The notes under the pieces are model-generated. The model was given only the letters and a program-made list of their open reading frames with translations, did not search any database and was not told where the DNA came from. Positions 16,040-24,100 of a stretch of DNA of 32,827 bases are shown one piece after another. The first letter of the stretch is position 1; each line of letters opens with the position of its first letter. The stretch spans positions 1 through 32,827 of the forward strand of contig NZ_MDFM01000045.1 of NCBI RefSeq assembly GCF_002939985.1, given 5' to 3'. The translations under genes and the position numbers were made by a program. The DNA comes from Xanthomonas hortorum pv. cynarae (GTDB lineage: Bacteria > Pseudomonadota > Gammaproteobacteria > Xanthomonadales > Xanthomonadaceae).

Positions 16040-16051
16040 GACAACGTTGTC
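16040..16051. promoter_or_regulatory. Perfect 12-bp palindrome resembling a NagR (LacI-type) operator
   Basis: GACAACGTTGTC is a perfect palindrome with the central CG typical of LacI-family operators. It matches the core I recall for xanthomonad/Shewanella NagR boxes (TGACARCGYTGTCA). It lies between the xcsN stop and the TonB-receptor promoter, about 340 bp from the latter. Confidence 0.5.
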
Positions 16052-16166
16052 AGCAGGCTAGCTGTGCGCGGCGTCAAGTCGGCCTGGACGAAGCCACAGG
16101 CCATCACGCATGCACGCTAATGGTGCAGAAGACAGCCCACCTGGCGCGCAGCCCGCAAAGCAGCGC

Positions 16167-16886
16167 TCAGCGCAACTGCCCCTGATCGATGCGCAACAAC
16201 GTGCGCTCCGGCGTGGCGGTAAAGCCCAGCAGTTGCAGGCCCACGCCCAGCACCGCGTCCTGACCGGGATCGACGCGTGACTGCAGCTGCCAGCGTCCGT
16301 CGCGCCATAGTTGCAGCTGCGCGTTTGCCTGCACGCCTGCAGGCAGCGCGGCGTCCGGCAGCAGTGTCAGCACTGCGGTGTCGTCCACGCACACCGGTTG
16401 CCCGGATAACCGTAGCGGCGGCAAACCCGGCAGCTCGCCCGCCCCACTCGGCAGCAGTTGCAGGCTGACCCGCCCGCGTGCGTGCACGCAGCGGGTGGCA
16501 TCGAACAGCAGATCGACCTGCTGCACTTCCAATGCCAGATCGATCAAGGTCATCCCCGCAGGCTGGCGTACCAACAACTGCCCCTGCGCATCGCGAATGC
16601 CGTGTTGCGTGCCATCCACCAGCAGCAGTTGCAGCTGCGTGGCCTGCAGGTGCACCTGGCGCTCGCCACGCAACAACGGCCAGACGCGTGGCCGCACCGC
16701 GACATCGCCGAATGCGATGCCTTGCCATTGCACCTGCCGCAACGTGCCGGCCCACACCGGCCCTTCCACGTCCAGCACCGAAAACGGCAGCCCCTCGCGT
16801 GGCAACACCAGGCGCAGTGGCAGCCATGCCAGCAGCGCGACCAACAGCATCAGTGCAAATACCAAAATCCAACGCGTGCGCGTCAC
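16167..16886 (-). CDS. xcsN: Type II secretion protein N (GspN-like)
   Basis: This 239-residue bitopic inner-membrane protein has an N-terminal transmembrane segment (RWILVFALMLLVALLAWLPL) and a periplasmic beta-rich part (VLDVEGPVWAGTLRQVQWQG, LRLSGQPVCVDD), the pattern of GspN accessory proteins. GspN occurs in a subset of T2SS, including Xanthomonas. In Xps it is reported to form a complex with the secretin. Translation must start at a GTG overlapping the xcsM stop as GTGA (16883-16886), since no ATG is available in frame at the junction. Being last in the order C to N, directly after M, supports xcs rather than xps, where the secretin gene comes last. Confidence 0.85.
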   Translation of the reverse strand: MTRTRWILVFALMLLVALLAWLPLRLVLPREGLPFSVLDVEGPVWAGTLRQVQWQGIAFGDVAVRPRVWPLLRGERQVHLQATQLQLLLVDGTQHGIRDAQGQLLVRQPAGMTLIDLALEVQQVDLLFDATRCVHARGRVSLQLLPSGAGELPGLPPLRLSGQPVCVDDTAVLTLLPDAALPAGVQANAQLQLWRDGRWQLQSRVDPGQDAVLGVGLQLLGFTATPERTLLRIDQGQLR

Positions 16887-17359
16887 GGTGCGGGCTCCGC
16901 AAACCCGCAGCGTACCCGCAGTTGGCCCTGGTCGCGCACGATGCTCAGCTGCGTCGGTGCCAGGCCATGCGCTTGCCGCAGCCGTTCCAGCCAGGCGAAC
17001 AAGGTGGTGGCGCTCACCGCATCGATCTTCACGTCCACACCGCCCGCGGCGCTGCGCTGTTGCGAGGTGATGCCGACACCGGCATCGCGTGCACTGCTTG
17101 CGATGATCTCGGCCAACCCAGCTGTGCCCGCTGCTGTGGGACGCTTGGTTGCCGACGTCTGCGCGGATGCATCCAGCACCATCTGCGCCGCATCTGCGTA
17201 ACGCGCCTGCGCCTGTACACGCCAGTGCCGCAGTGGCAGGTAAAGCGCATACCAACCGACGAACGCGGCCACTGCGGCGCACATCACGCCCAGCATCACC
17301 CGCTCGCGCGGCGCACGCGTCTGCCACCACTGCATCCCGCGTTGCAGACCTGCACTCAT
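16883..17359 (-). CDS. xcsM: Type II secretion inner-membrane platform protein M
   Basis: This 158-residue protein has a short cytoplasmic start (MSAGLQRGMQWWQTRAPRER), one transmembrane helix (about residues 21-42), a coiled region, and a ferredoxin-like periplasmic domain (GVDVKIDAVSATTLFAWLER, LSIVRDQGQLRVRC). Size and plan match GspM, which binds GspL and shapes the inner-membrane assembly platform. Its ATG overlaps the xcsL stop (ATGA) and its stop overlaps the xcsN GTG. The longer upstream frame reads through xcsL and is discarded. Confidence 0.88.
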   Translation of the reverse strand: MSAGLQRGMQWWQTRAPRERVMLGVMCAAVAAFVGWYALYLPLRHWRVQAQARYADAAQMVLDASAQTSATKRPTAAGTAGLAEIIASSARDAGVGITSQQRSAAGGVDVKIDAVSATTLFAWLERLRQAHGLAPTQLSIVRDQGQLRVRCGFAEPAP

Positions 17360-18453
17360 TGCACTGGCTCCAGCACGAATGGCGTGCACAGGCGATCGTC
17401 CTCGCTCTGGCTGGTGCCTGGTTGCACTTTCCATCCTGCCTCTGCCAGCCGCGCGGAAAGTTGCTGCACGCTGGCGGCATCGGTATGCAGCAGTGTGGCC
17501 CGCAACGGCTGTGCCGACTGATAGTCGAGCTGATCCAGCTCGGCAGCGGGAATCGCATCGACCGCGGCGAACAAGCTGCCGAGCTGCAGCGCCAGGGTAT
17601 CGACCGCTGCGCCCGCGTGCCGACGAGCCTGCAGCGCTGCCGGCACCGCCGCTGCGTTGTGCACGCCCAACTGCGCGGCGGCGCGTGACTGCAGCATGCG
17701 CGCACCGATCTCGTAGCGCAGCGTCTGCGCCAGCAACAGAAGTAGTGGCGACAGCAACACCAGCGCGGCCAATGCCGCAAGACGACGTGGCGTGACCATC
17801 CGCAAGGTGGCCGGCTTTGCGGCGAATGCGTGCTGACGCAGATTGATCGGTGTGCGTGTGGCGCATCGCGCAAAGCAGGCGATCGCCAGCGCAGGATCAG
17901 GCGTTGGTGGCTGTAGCGGTGCGCGCTCGCCCAGCAGCATGCGTGCAGCCTCGGGCTCCAGGCTGCAGGCCAGGCCTGCGGCACGGATCAGCCAACGGCC
18001 ATCCCAGTCCATCACTGCCGCCGCACCGTCGGCACCGTCGGCACCGGGCTCCAGCAGCAGGCAATCGGGCACCACGGCATCGGGGGTGACGCCTAGCTGC
18101 GCTGCGCGCGCCAACCACTGCTGCATCACCGCGCTCTCCACCGCAGCCACCAGGCGCGTGCCATCGGCTTCGGCAGTCTCGGCGATCACCACATGCAAGG
18201 TCTGCGTCTCCACGGCCAGATGCTCGGCCAGCTGCAGGCGTGCGGCGGCTATCGATTGCGCGGTGCTGCGGCCAGGCAATGTCAGCCAGCGCAACTGCAC
18301 GTCCACGCCCGGCACCACCAGCACGCAGCGTGCAGACGCTTCAAACGGCGCGCTGGCTGCGCATTGCGACAGCACCTGGCCATGCGCATCCACACGCACG
18401 GCGATGGCTTGCGCAGTGGCATCGGTGGTCAGCAACAGCACGGTGGTACTCAT
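17356..18453 (-). CDS. xcsL: Type II secretion platform protein L (ATPase-recruiting)
   Basis: This 365-residue protein has a cytoplasmic actin-like domain (about 1-215, LVVPGVDVQLRWLTLPGR, CLLLEPGADG, MDWDGRWLIR), one transmembrane helix (about 225-244) and a small periplasmic ferredoxin-like domain near the C-terminus (PLRATLLHTDAASVQQLSAR). GspL recruits the ATPase GspE to the inner membrane and pairs with GspM. The ATG overlaps the xcsK stop as ATGA, and the stop overlaps the xcsM start in the same way, so K, L and M are probably made in fixed proportion. The PGVDVQLRWLTLP pattern is conserved among GspL proteins. Confidence 0.9.
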   Translation of the reverse strand: MSTTVLLLTTDATAQAIAVRVDAHGQVLSQCAASAPFEASARCVLVVPGVDVQLRWLTLPGRSTAQSIAAARLQLAEHLAVETQTLHVVIAETAEADGTRLVAAVESAVMQQWLARAAQLGVTPDAVVPDCLLLEPGADGADGAAAVMDWDGRWLIRAAGLACSLEPEAARMLLGERAPLQPPTPDPALAIACFARCATRTPINLRQHAFAAKPATLRMVTPRRLAALAALVLLSPLLLLLAQTLRYEIGARMLQSRAAAQLGVHNAAAVPAALQARRHAGAAVDTLALQLGSLFAAVDAIPAAELDQLDYQSAQPLRATLLHTDAASVQQLSARLAEAGWKVQPGTSQSEDDRLCTPFVLEPVQ

Positions 18454-19442
18454 TCGTCGGAACTCCATTGGCGTGCCACCAGCCGCACACGCCCCGCAGG
18501 ATCTTGCTGCAACAAGGCATCCAGCATGACCTGCGCGCCGGCATGGTCGACCTGGCTGTAGAGGGAGAAATAGCTGGTGCGTAGTGCGAATTGTTCCAAT
18601 ACGGCGTTGGAAGGCTCGGCCTGTATCAGCGCAGGCTGGCTCAGGAACGTCTTGGCGTCGCGCCATCCTCCGGCCGGCCGCGCGGCAATGACGCGTCGCG
18701 CAGCTGGCAGCTCCAACGCGCCTTCGGTGAGCGCCACCAACACCGGCGCATCTTCCAGGCTGAGCGTATTGATATTGATCGGCGACAGGTGCCCCTCCGG
18801 CAATGCACACAGATACGGCCGTAATTGCGCGATCACCTGCGGCGTATAGCCGGCGATGGCGCGCAGCTCGCTGATGCCCGACAGCAAGGTCGCCCCTGTG
18901 CGCAACGGCACTGCCAGTTGCAGGTAGCGATCGTCTTCGGCGCCCTGCGCACCGGGCTGGCTGTCGCTGTCGATCCAGTCCACCAGCGCATCGCTCAAGG
19001 CCTGCGCCTGTTGCGGCGCGATGCCGAGTACCTGCAGCAACGCGATGTATTGGCGTACACCGTCGTCGTTGCGTTGCCATTGCTCGGGAGCGCCGGCGAC
19101 CACACTGTTGAGATTGAAGCAGCCGCCGCGGTCGCGCAGACGCACGCTCACCGCGCCGTCGTCCAGCGGGAAGGTGATCGGTTGATCGTTCCAGCCGCCC
19201 TCCAGCGTGGTGCGCATCGGGTCGCGCATGGCCAATGCCTGCAGACGTTGCCGCGCAATGGTTTCGGTGCCCAGCGCGTACCACTGCGCCTGCGTCATCG
19301 CCTCGCCATTGCCGCTACGACGCAGACCGAAGCGCAGATCGTCCAGCACCGCCACCATCAGCAGCGTCATCACTGCGACCAGCAACAACACCGTCAGCAG
19401 GGCGACGCCGCGTTGCTGCGTCCCTGCGTTCAAGGCCTTCAT
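18450..19442 (-). CDS. xcsK: Minor pseudopilin K (tip of the T2SS pseudopilus)
   Basis: This 330-residue protein has a type IV prepilin-like start (MKALNAGTQQRG cleaved before VALLTVLLLVAVMTLL), long for a pseudopilin, which is characteristic of GspK with its large alpha-helical insert. Mature position 5 is not Glu, as is usual for GspK, in keeping with its place at the pseudopilus tip. Conserved GspK stretches include GGCFNLNSVV, ALVDWIDSDSQP and LSPININTLSLEDAPVLVAL. It overlaps xcsJ (ATGA at 19439-19442) and xcsL (ATGA). With I and J it should form the tip complex that contacts substrate and secretin. Confidence 0.92.
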   Translation of the reverse strand: MKALNAGTQQRGVALLTVLLLVAVMTLLMVAVLDDLRFGLRRSGNGEAMTQAQWYALGTETIARQRLQALAMRDPMRTTLEGGWNDQPITFPLDDGAVSVRLRDRGGCFNLNSVVAGAPEQWQRNDDGVRQYIALLQVLGIAPQQAQALSDALVDWIDSDSQPGAQGAEDDRYLQLAVPLRTGATLLSGISELRAIAGYTPQVIAQLRPYLCALPEGHLSPININTLSLEDAPVLVALTEGALELPAARRVIAARPAGGWRDAKTFLSQPALIQAEPSNAVLEQFALRTSYFSLYSQVDHAGAQVMLDALLQQDPAGRVRLVARQWSSDE

Positions 19443-20062
19443 CCGCGCCCCTCCGGCAGCAGGAACAGCTGGCGTACGCGGCCCCATTGTTCCAGGTCCA
19501 GCTCCAGCGAGATCGCATCCGGCAATGCTTCGAGCCCGCCGCTCCAGCCATCGCTCCATTGCGCGCGATAGTGAAACCCCACCACCGCCGAGCGCACACC
19601 GCGCAGCACCACCTGCGGCGTGCCGGCAACTGCACCATCGAGTGCGGGGCGTGCACTGCGCTCCAGGCGTCCATCGACCACGCGGTATTCCACGTATTGC
19701 AACGACGCACGCGGCGCCTGATCCGGATTGCTCCAACCGCGCCGCACAAAACCGAACAAGGGCCCGGGCGCACCGGGCGGGCTTGCGACGAACGCGGTGC
19801 GTGCAGCACCGCCCTCGCTGTTGCGCGTGCGCCGCACAGCGGCCTGTTGCAGATCGCTACGCAGCAGACCATGCGCAAGTTGAAACTCGCGAATCTGCTG
19901 CAGGCGCGCACGTACCGCATCGCGCTGATCGATGCTCTGCCGCATCACCACCACTGCCGCGACGGCCACCAGTGCGAACACCGCCAGTGCGACCAGCAGC
20001 TCGATCAAGGTGAAGCCGGCACTGGCACGGGTGCACAGTGCGGCACGACGTGCGCGGATCAT
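19439..20062 (-). CDS. xcsJ: Minor pseudopilin J
   Basis: This 207-residue prepilin-like protein has a leader ending ASAG before FTLIELLVALAVFALVAVAA, including the conserved mature Glu5. The globular part (GWSNPDQAPRASLQYVEYRV, LLRGV-like VVLRGVRSAVVGFHYRAQWS) matches GspJ. The start at 20062 overlaps the xcsI stop as ATGA; the longer open frame upstream is antisense-like sequence within xcsI and is rejected. It overlaps xcsK at its 3' end by ATGA. Processing by the prepilin peptidase (PilD/XpsO), not encoded here, is required. Confidence 0.9.
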   Translation of the reverse strand: MIRARRAALCTRASAGFTLIELLVALAVFALVAVAAVVVMRQSIDQRDAVRARLQQIREFQLAHGLLRSDLQQAAVRRTRNSEGGAARTAFVASPPGAPGPLFGFVRRGWSNPDQAPRASLQYVEYRVVDGRLERSARPALDGAVAGTPQVVLRGVRSAVVGFHYRAQWSDGWSGGLEALPDAISLELDLEQWGRVRQLFLLPEGRG

Positions 20063-20439
20063 TCGGCGCTCCGCAAGACGCTGAGGCTGGCGATTTCCTG
20101 CGTCTGCGCTGCGGCCCGCACCTGCACCTGGATCCGCACAATGCCTGCGCCGCCGGCCGGCATCGACTTTCGCTGCCAGTCCCACCTGCGGCCACCCAAG
20201 GTCTCTTGCCCATTCGCCGGTGCCAGCGCTGCGGCCGTGGGCGCGAGCATCGCTTCGATTGCCTGATTCTCTGCAACCACCGCAGCCAACGCACGCTCTT
20301 CCAACACCACCGCAGTGCGCGTGCTTTCGCCGGACAAATTCAGCAATCCAACCACGGCCATGCCGAAGATCGCCAGCGCGACCATCAGTTCGAGCAGCGA
20401 AAATCCAGCGTTGTCATGGCGATTAGCGTTGTGGCGCAT
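20059..20439 (-). CDS. xcsI: Minor pseudopilin I
   Basis: This roughly 126-residue protein has the leader MRHNANRHDNAG, then FSLLELMVALAIFGMAVVGL (mature Glu5 present), and a short globular domain (VAENQAIEAMLAP, GIVRIQVQVRAA). Size and sequence fit GspI, the protein thought to nucleate the pseudopilus tip with J and K. I prefer the ATG ending at 20439, which gives a normal leader and a 17-bp overlap with xcsH. An in-frame ATG 24 bases earlier is possible. The 3' end overlaps xcsJ by ATGA. Confidence 0.88.
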   Translation of the reverse strand: MRHNANRHDNAGFSLLELMVALAIFGMAVVGLLNLSGESTRTAVVLEERALAAVVAENQAIEAMLAPTAAALAPANGQETLGGRRWDWQRKSMPAGGAGIVRIQVQVRAAAQTQEIASLSVLRSAE

Positions 20440-20923
20440 CGACCCGCACCACGCCGGCTGCATCCACCAAGACCTGCACCTGTCGTTGGCCTTGGGCCAA
20501 CGCGATGCGTTGCGGCGTGGCCGCGCCGGTAGGATCGAAACGCACGCTCACTTGCGTGCCGCCAACCGGCAATGCGGTCTGCACGCCAGCTGGCCAACGC
20601 AGTGCGGCGAAAGGTTTTTCATCCAGTGGCACCCAACGCTGCTGCGCCTGACGTCGGAATGCATATCCACCCGCATCGACAGTCACCTCGACCATGCGCA
20701 GGCTCAGGATCGCCTCGTCGCGTGCGTGCAGCAGGGCGCTGGCCAACGCATCGGCCTGGTCGTGCAGATCGCGCCGTGTATCGGGCAAGGTCATCACCAC
20801 CAAGGTGCTGGCGAGTGCGGTGATCACCAGCACCGCAAGCAGTTCGAGCAAAGTGAAGCCACGCGCGCCCGCGCGCGGCGCGCGCGCGGGCACGTGCTTA
20901 ACGATGGTCGGTTGCCCAGACAT
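20423..20923 (-). CDS. xcsH: Minor pseudopilin H
   Basis: This 166-residue prepilin-like protein has a basic leader (MSGQPTIVKHVPARAPRAGA then RG) before FTLLELLAVLVITALASTLV, with mature Glu5. The GspH-type globular part follows (ALASALLHARDEAILSLRMV, GYAFRR, FDPTGAATP). The start lies nine bases after the xcsG stop with a weak ribosome site. A perfect GC-only inverted repeat lies inside the leader-coding region (20867-20891), which could dampen translation. It overlaps xcsI by 17 bp. Confidence 0.9.
   Translation of the reverse strand: MSGQPTIVKHVPARAPRAGARGFTLLELLAVLVITALASTLVVMTLPDTRRDLHDQADALASALLHARDEAILSLRMVEVTVDAGGYAFRRQAQQRWVPLDEKPFAALRWPAGVQTALPVGGTQVSVRFDPTGAATPQRIALAQGQRQVQVLVDAAGVVRVDAPQR
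20867..20891 (-). other. GC-only hairpin within the xcsH leader codons
   Basis: GCCCGCGCGCG (20867-20877), three bases, CGCGCGCGGGC (20881-20891) is a perfect 11-bp inverted repeat made almost entirely of alternating G and C. It starts about 32 bases after the xcsH ATG. A stem of this strength, or a Z-DNA tendency, near the start of a gene could throttle ribosome entry. Confidence 0.6.
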
Positions 20924-20932
20924 TTCGGCAAC

Positions 20933-21397
20933 TCAGCGCCAGTTGCCGATATCGGCATTGTCGGCGTCGCCGCCTTCCACGCCATCGGCGCCGAACGAGT
21001 ACACATCGAAGCCGCCACTGCGGCCCGGGCGACGGTACTGATACGCATGGCCCCACGGATCTTCCGGCAGGCGGCGGATATAGCCACCCTGGCGATACCG
21101 CTCCGGCCGGGTCAATCCGCTCGGCGCGTTGAGCAGGGCCTGCAAGCCCTGTTCGGTACTCGGGTAGCCGAGGTTGTCCAGCCGATAGGTTTCCAGCGCC
21201 TGCTCCAGCACCGCCACGTCGGCACGCGCTTTCTCGACCATCGCGCGGTCCTGGCTGGGCATCACGTTGATCATCACCACCGTGGCGAGCAGGCCGATGA
21301 TGACGATCACCACCATCAACTCGACCAGAGTGAAGCCGCGCATGCGTCCGCACGATGTGAGCGAGCCGATGCGTACGCGAGGATGGATGGACTGCAT
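20933..21397 (-). CDS. xcsG: Major pseudopilin G
   Basis: This 154-residue protein is the main subunit of the T2SS pseudopilus. The leader ends CGRMRG before FTLVELMVVIVIIGLLATVV (mature Glu5), followed by ARADVAVLEQALETYRLDN, GYPSTEQGLQALL, GGYIRRLPEDPWGHAYQYR and the C-terminal GADGVEGGDADNADIGNW region that binds calcium in GspG proteins. The ATG ending at 21397 has GGAG six bases upstream. The longer frame reads back toward xcsF and is not needed. It sits 28 bp downstream of xcsF, one of the few real gaps in the operon and the best ribosome site in it, in keeping with high demand for this subunit. Confidence 0.95.
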   Translation of the reverse strand: MQSIHPRVRIGSLTSCGRMRGFTLVELMVVIVIIGLLATVVMINVMPSQDRAMVEKARADVAVLEQALETYRLDNLGYPSTEQGLQALLNAPSGLTRPERYRQGGYIRRLPEDPWGHAYQYRRPGRSGGFDVYSFGADGVEGGDADNADIGNWR

Positions 21398-21425
21398 GAG
21401 GATCTCCAAGGATAGGCGGCCGCGC

Positions 21426-22622
21426 TCAACCAAGCGCGAGGGTGTTGAATTGCAGGATGGGCAGCAGGATCGACAGCACGATCACCGCCACCACGCCGCC
21501 GAGCAGCACGATGATGGCCGGCTCCAGCAGGCTCATCGCCGCGGTGGTGAACGACTCGAATTCGCGCTCCAGATAATCGGCGGCGCGTTCCAGCATCGGC
21601 GCCAGGCGCCCGCTGTTTTCGCCGCTGGAGGCCATGTACAACAGCGTCGGTGGAAATACCCCGGCCCGCTTCATCGCCGCGGCCAAGCTGCCGCCCTCAC
21701 GAATCGCGGTGACCATGTTGTCGGTGGCCAGCCGCAATGCGCGGTTGTCGACGGTGCGCGCGGCGATCATCAAGCCTTCCATCAACGGCAGCCCGCTGTT
21801 GACCATGATGGCCAGGGTGCGCGCCATGCGTGCGGCGTGCAGATCGCGGATTAACCGGCCAAGCAAGGGCGCACGCAGCACCGCGCGGTCGGCCGCCAGG
21901 CGCAGCTCCGGGCGCTTGAGCAGCCGCAGCGCCGCGATCACCGCAATGACCAACGCAATCAGCAACGGAATGCCTGCATGCAACAGAAAGTTCGACACGC
22001 CAATCACCATGCGCGTCAGCAACGGCAACGCACGCCCCATCGAATCGAATTGATCCACCACCTTGGGCACCACGAAGGTCATCAGCACGATCACCACCGC
22101 ACCGGCGGTCAAGGCCAACGCCGCCGGATAGACCAATGCAGACTGCAGCTTGCTGCGCACCTGCGCCTGCCGCTCCAACAGATCCGCCAACCGCTCCAGC
22201 ACCTGCGGCAACGCACCGGCGCTTTCGCCTGCGGCCACCATCGCGCGATACAGCGGCGGAAACGCGTTGCCCTGGCGCGTCATCGCATCGGACAGACGAA
22301 AGCCTTCGACCACCAGCCCGTGCGTCTGGCTGGTGACCCGGCGCACACCGCGGCGTTCGGACTGGGTGCCGATGGTGCGCAGCGCTTCTTCCAGCGGCGC
22401 GGTCTCCACCAGCGTGGCCAGCTGGCGGGTGAACAACACCAGGTCCTTGCCGCTGAAACGCGCCGGACGCACGCTGCTGGTCGCCACCGCAGCCTCCACG
22501 CGCACCGGTATCCACTGCCGCTGTTCCAGTTGCGCACGCGCGCTCTGTGCGTTGTCGGCAGTGATCACACCCTGGCGGCTGTGCCCGTGTAGATCGAGCA
22601 CGGTGTAATCAAACCGTGGCAT
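21426..22622 (-). CDS. xcsF: Type II secretion inner-membrane protein F
   Basis: This 398-residue polytopic protein has the two-repeat GspF/PilC architecture: a cytoplasmic start (MPRFDYTVLDLHGHSRQGVI), then two T2SSF domains (FTRQLATLVETAPLEEALRT and ARMARTLAIMVNSGLPLMEG), each followed by membrane helices, and a C-terminal helix (EPAIIVLLGGVVAVIVLSIL). GspF sits at the centre of the inner-membrane platform and couples the ATPase to pseudopilus growth. The ATG ending at 22622 has AGGA at good distance inside xcsE, giving a 14-bp overlap with the xcsE stop. Confidence 0.93.
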   Translation of the reverse strand: MPRFDYTVLDLHGHSRQGVITADNAQSARAQLEQRQWIPVRVEAAVATSSVRPARFSGKDLVLFTRQLATLVETAPLEEALRTIGTQSERRGVRRVTSQTHGLVVEGFRLSDAMTRQGNAFPPLYRAMVAAGESAGALPQVLERLADLLERQAQVRSKLQSALVYPAALALTAGAVVIVLMTFVVPKVVDQFDSMGRALPLLTRMVIGVSNFLLHAGIPLLIALVIAVIAALRLLKRPELRLAADRAVLRAPLLGRLIRDLHAARMARTLAIMVNSGLPLMEGLMIAARTVDNRALRLATDNMVTAIREGGSLAAAMKRAGVFPPTLLYMASSGENSGRLAPMLERAADYLEREFESFTTAAMSLLEPAIIVLLGGVVAVIVLSILLPILQFNTLALG

Positions 22623-24096
22623 GCGCATCGTCCTGCTGGCGGGTGACGCGCAGCGATTCTTCCAGCGTGGTGAGACCTTGCAGCACCGCCGCGCGCGCGG
22701 CATCGCCCAGGCGCGGTGCGCGTGCGAAGGCCACCGCCGCCAACGCATCTTCATCGGCGTTGTCGCCGATCAGGCGCCGCATTGCATCGTCCACCGCGAT
22801 GGCTTCGTAGATGCCCACGCGCCCGGCATAACCGCTGTGATGGCAGACCGGGCAACCCACCGCGCTGTAGATCGTTGCCGCGTCCGTGGCATCCAACAGC
22901 TGGCGCGTGCCGGCATCCAGCGGGCGCGGTGCGCGGCACTGCGTGCACAGGCGCCGCACCAACCGCTGCGCCAGAATCAGCCGCAGGCTCGATGCGAGCA
23001 AAAATGGTTCGATGCCCATGTCGCGCAGCCGCGTGACCGCACCCACCGCATCGTTGGTGTGCACGGTGGACAGCACCAGGTGGCCAGTCAAACTGGCCTG
23101 CACGGCAATCTGCGCGGTCTCGGTATCGCGGATCTCGCCGATCATCACCACGTCCGGGTCCTGCCGCAGGATTGCGCGCAAGCCAGCCGCAAACGTCATG
23201 CCGACACGCGCGTTGACCTGGGTCTGGCCGACGCCGTCGATGGCGTATTCCACCGGGTCCTCCACCGTGAGGATATTGCGCGAACCATCGTTGAGCAGGC
23301 TCAGCGCCGCATACAGCGTGGTGGTCTTGCCCGAACCGGTCGGGCCAGTGACCAGCACGATGCCGTTGGGCACCTGCAAGGCGCGCTGCACGGTGTGCAT
23401 CACCGCCGGCGGCATGCCCAACTGTGCCAACGACAGCGTGCCCTGCTCCTTGTCCAGAATTCGGAGCACCACGCGCTCGCTGCTGCGCGTCGGCAAGGTG
23501 GACACGCGCACGTCCAACGCTTTGGCGCCCATCACTAACGAGACGCGACCATCTTGCGGAATGCGTTTTTCGGCGATATCCAGCCGTGCCATCACCTTGA
23601 CGCGCGACACCAGCAGCGGGGCGATGCGCCCGGGCAAGGTGGCTGCTTCGCGCATCACGCCATCCACACGCAAGCGCACACGCAAGCGCGATTCGTAGGA
23701 TTCCAGATGCACGTCCGAGGCGCCCAGGCGCGCAGCCTCGGCGATGATGCCGTTGATCAGGCGGATAATCGGCGCATCGTCCTGGCTGTCGAGCAGATCG
23801 GCGGTGGGGATATCGTCGATCAACGAATCCAGGCTGCCGTGCCGATCCAGCGCTTCCACCTGCACGCCCTGCTCCATGCCGGCATCGGCGTAGATCTCCG
23901 ACACATGCCGGTCGAACACCGATGGCGCCAAGGTACGTACCTGCAATGGCACACCGAGCGCACGCCGCAGCTCGATCAAGGCCTGCACATCGCCGCCTTC
24001 GCGCAGGCCGATCTGCGCGTCGCTGTCGCTGCCGAGCAGCACCACGCCGTGGCGCTTTGCGAACGCGTAGGAAATGCTGGCGCGTGCGGTGCTCAT
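22609..24096 (-). CDS. xcsE: Type II secretion ATPase E
   Basis: This 495-residue cytoplasmic hexameric ATPase powers pseudopilus assembly. The N-terminal domain (about 1-110) binds GspL. The core shows Walker A GPTGSGKT (251-258), the Asp box (TVEDPVEY), Walker B with VVMIGEIRDTETAQ (316-329), the His-box region GHLVLSTVHTNDA, and a zinc-binding tetracysteine (C384, C387, C415, C418: CTQC...CPVC) that separates true GspE from some relatives. The ATG ending at 24096 is four bases beyond the xcsD stop; the longer frame lies within xcsD codons and is low in quality. It overlaps xcsF by 14 bp. Confidence 0.96.
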   Translation of the reverse strand: MSTARASISYAFAKRHGVVLLGSDSDAQIGLREGGDVQALIELRRALGVPLQVRTLAPSVFDRHVSEIYADAGMEQGVQVEALDRHGSLDSLIDDIPTADLLDSQDDAPIIRLINGIIAEAARLGASDVHLESYESRLRVRLRVDGVMREAATLPGRIAPLLVSRVKVMARLDIAEKRIPQDGRVSLVMGAKALDVRVSTLPTRSSERVVLRILDKEQGTLSLAQLGMPPAVMHTVQRALQVPNGIVLVTGPTGSGKTTTLYAALSLLNDGSRNILTVEDPVEYAIDGVGQTQVNARVGMTFAAGLRAILRQDPDVVMIGEIRDTETAQIAVQASLTGHLVLSTVHTNDAVGAVTRLRDMGIEPFLLASSLRLILAQRLVRRLCTQCRAPRPLDAGTRQLLDATDAATIYSAVGCPVCHHSGYAGRVGIYEAIAVDDAMRRLIGDNADEDALAAVAFARAPRLGDAARAAVLQGLTTLEESLRVTRQQDDAHATV

Positions 24097-24100
24097 GGCA

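Larger units (their letters stand above)
15441..16166. other. Gene-poor regulatory stretch between xcsN and the TonB-receptor gene
   Basis: This 726-bp region has no supportable gene. Short frames on both strands (for example minus 15718-15942, 74 codons) lack ribosome sites and family features. Base composition drops to AT-rich around 15680-15900, where promoter and operator elements are seen and listed separately. The leader between the predicted transcription start (about 15698) and the receptor ATG is about 260 nt and includes a small stem (CCGGA, two bases, TCCGG, 15554-15565). Confidence 0.6.
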
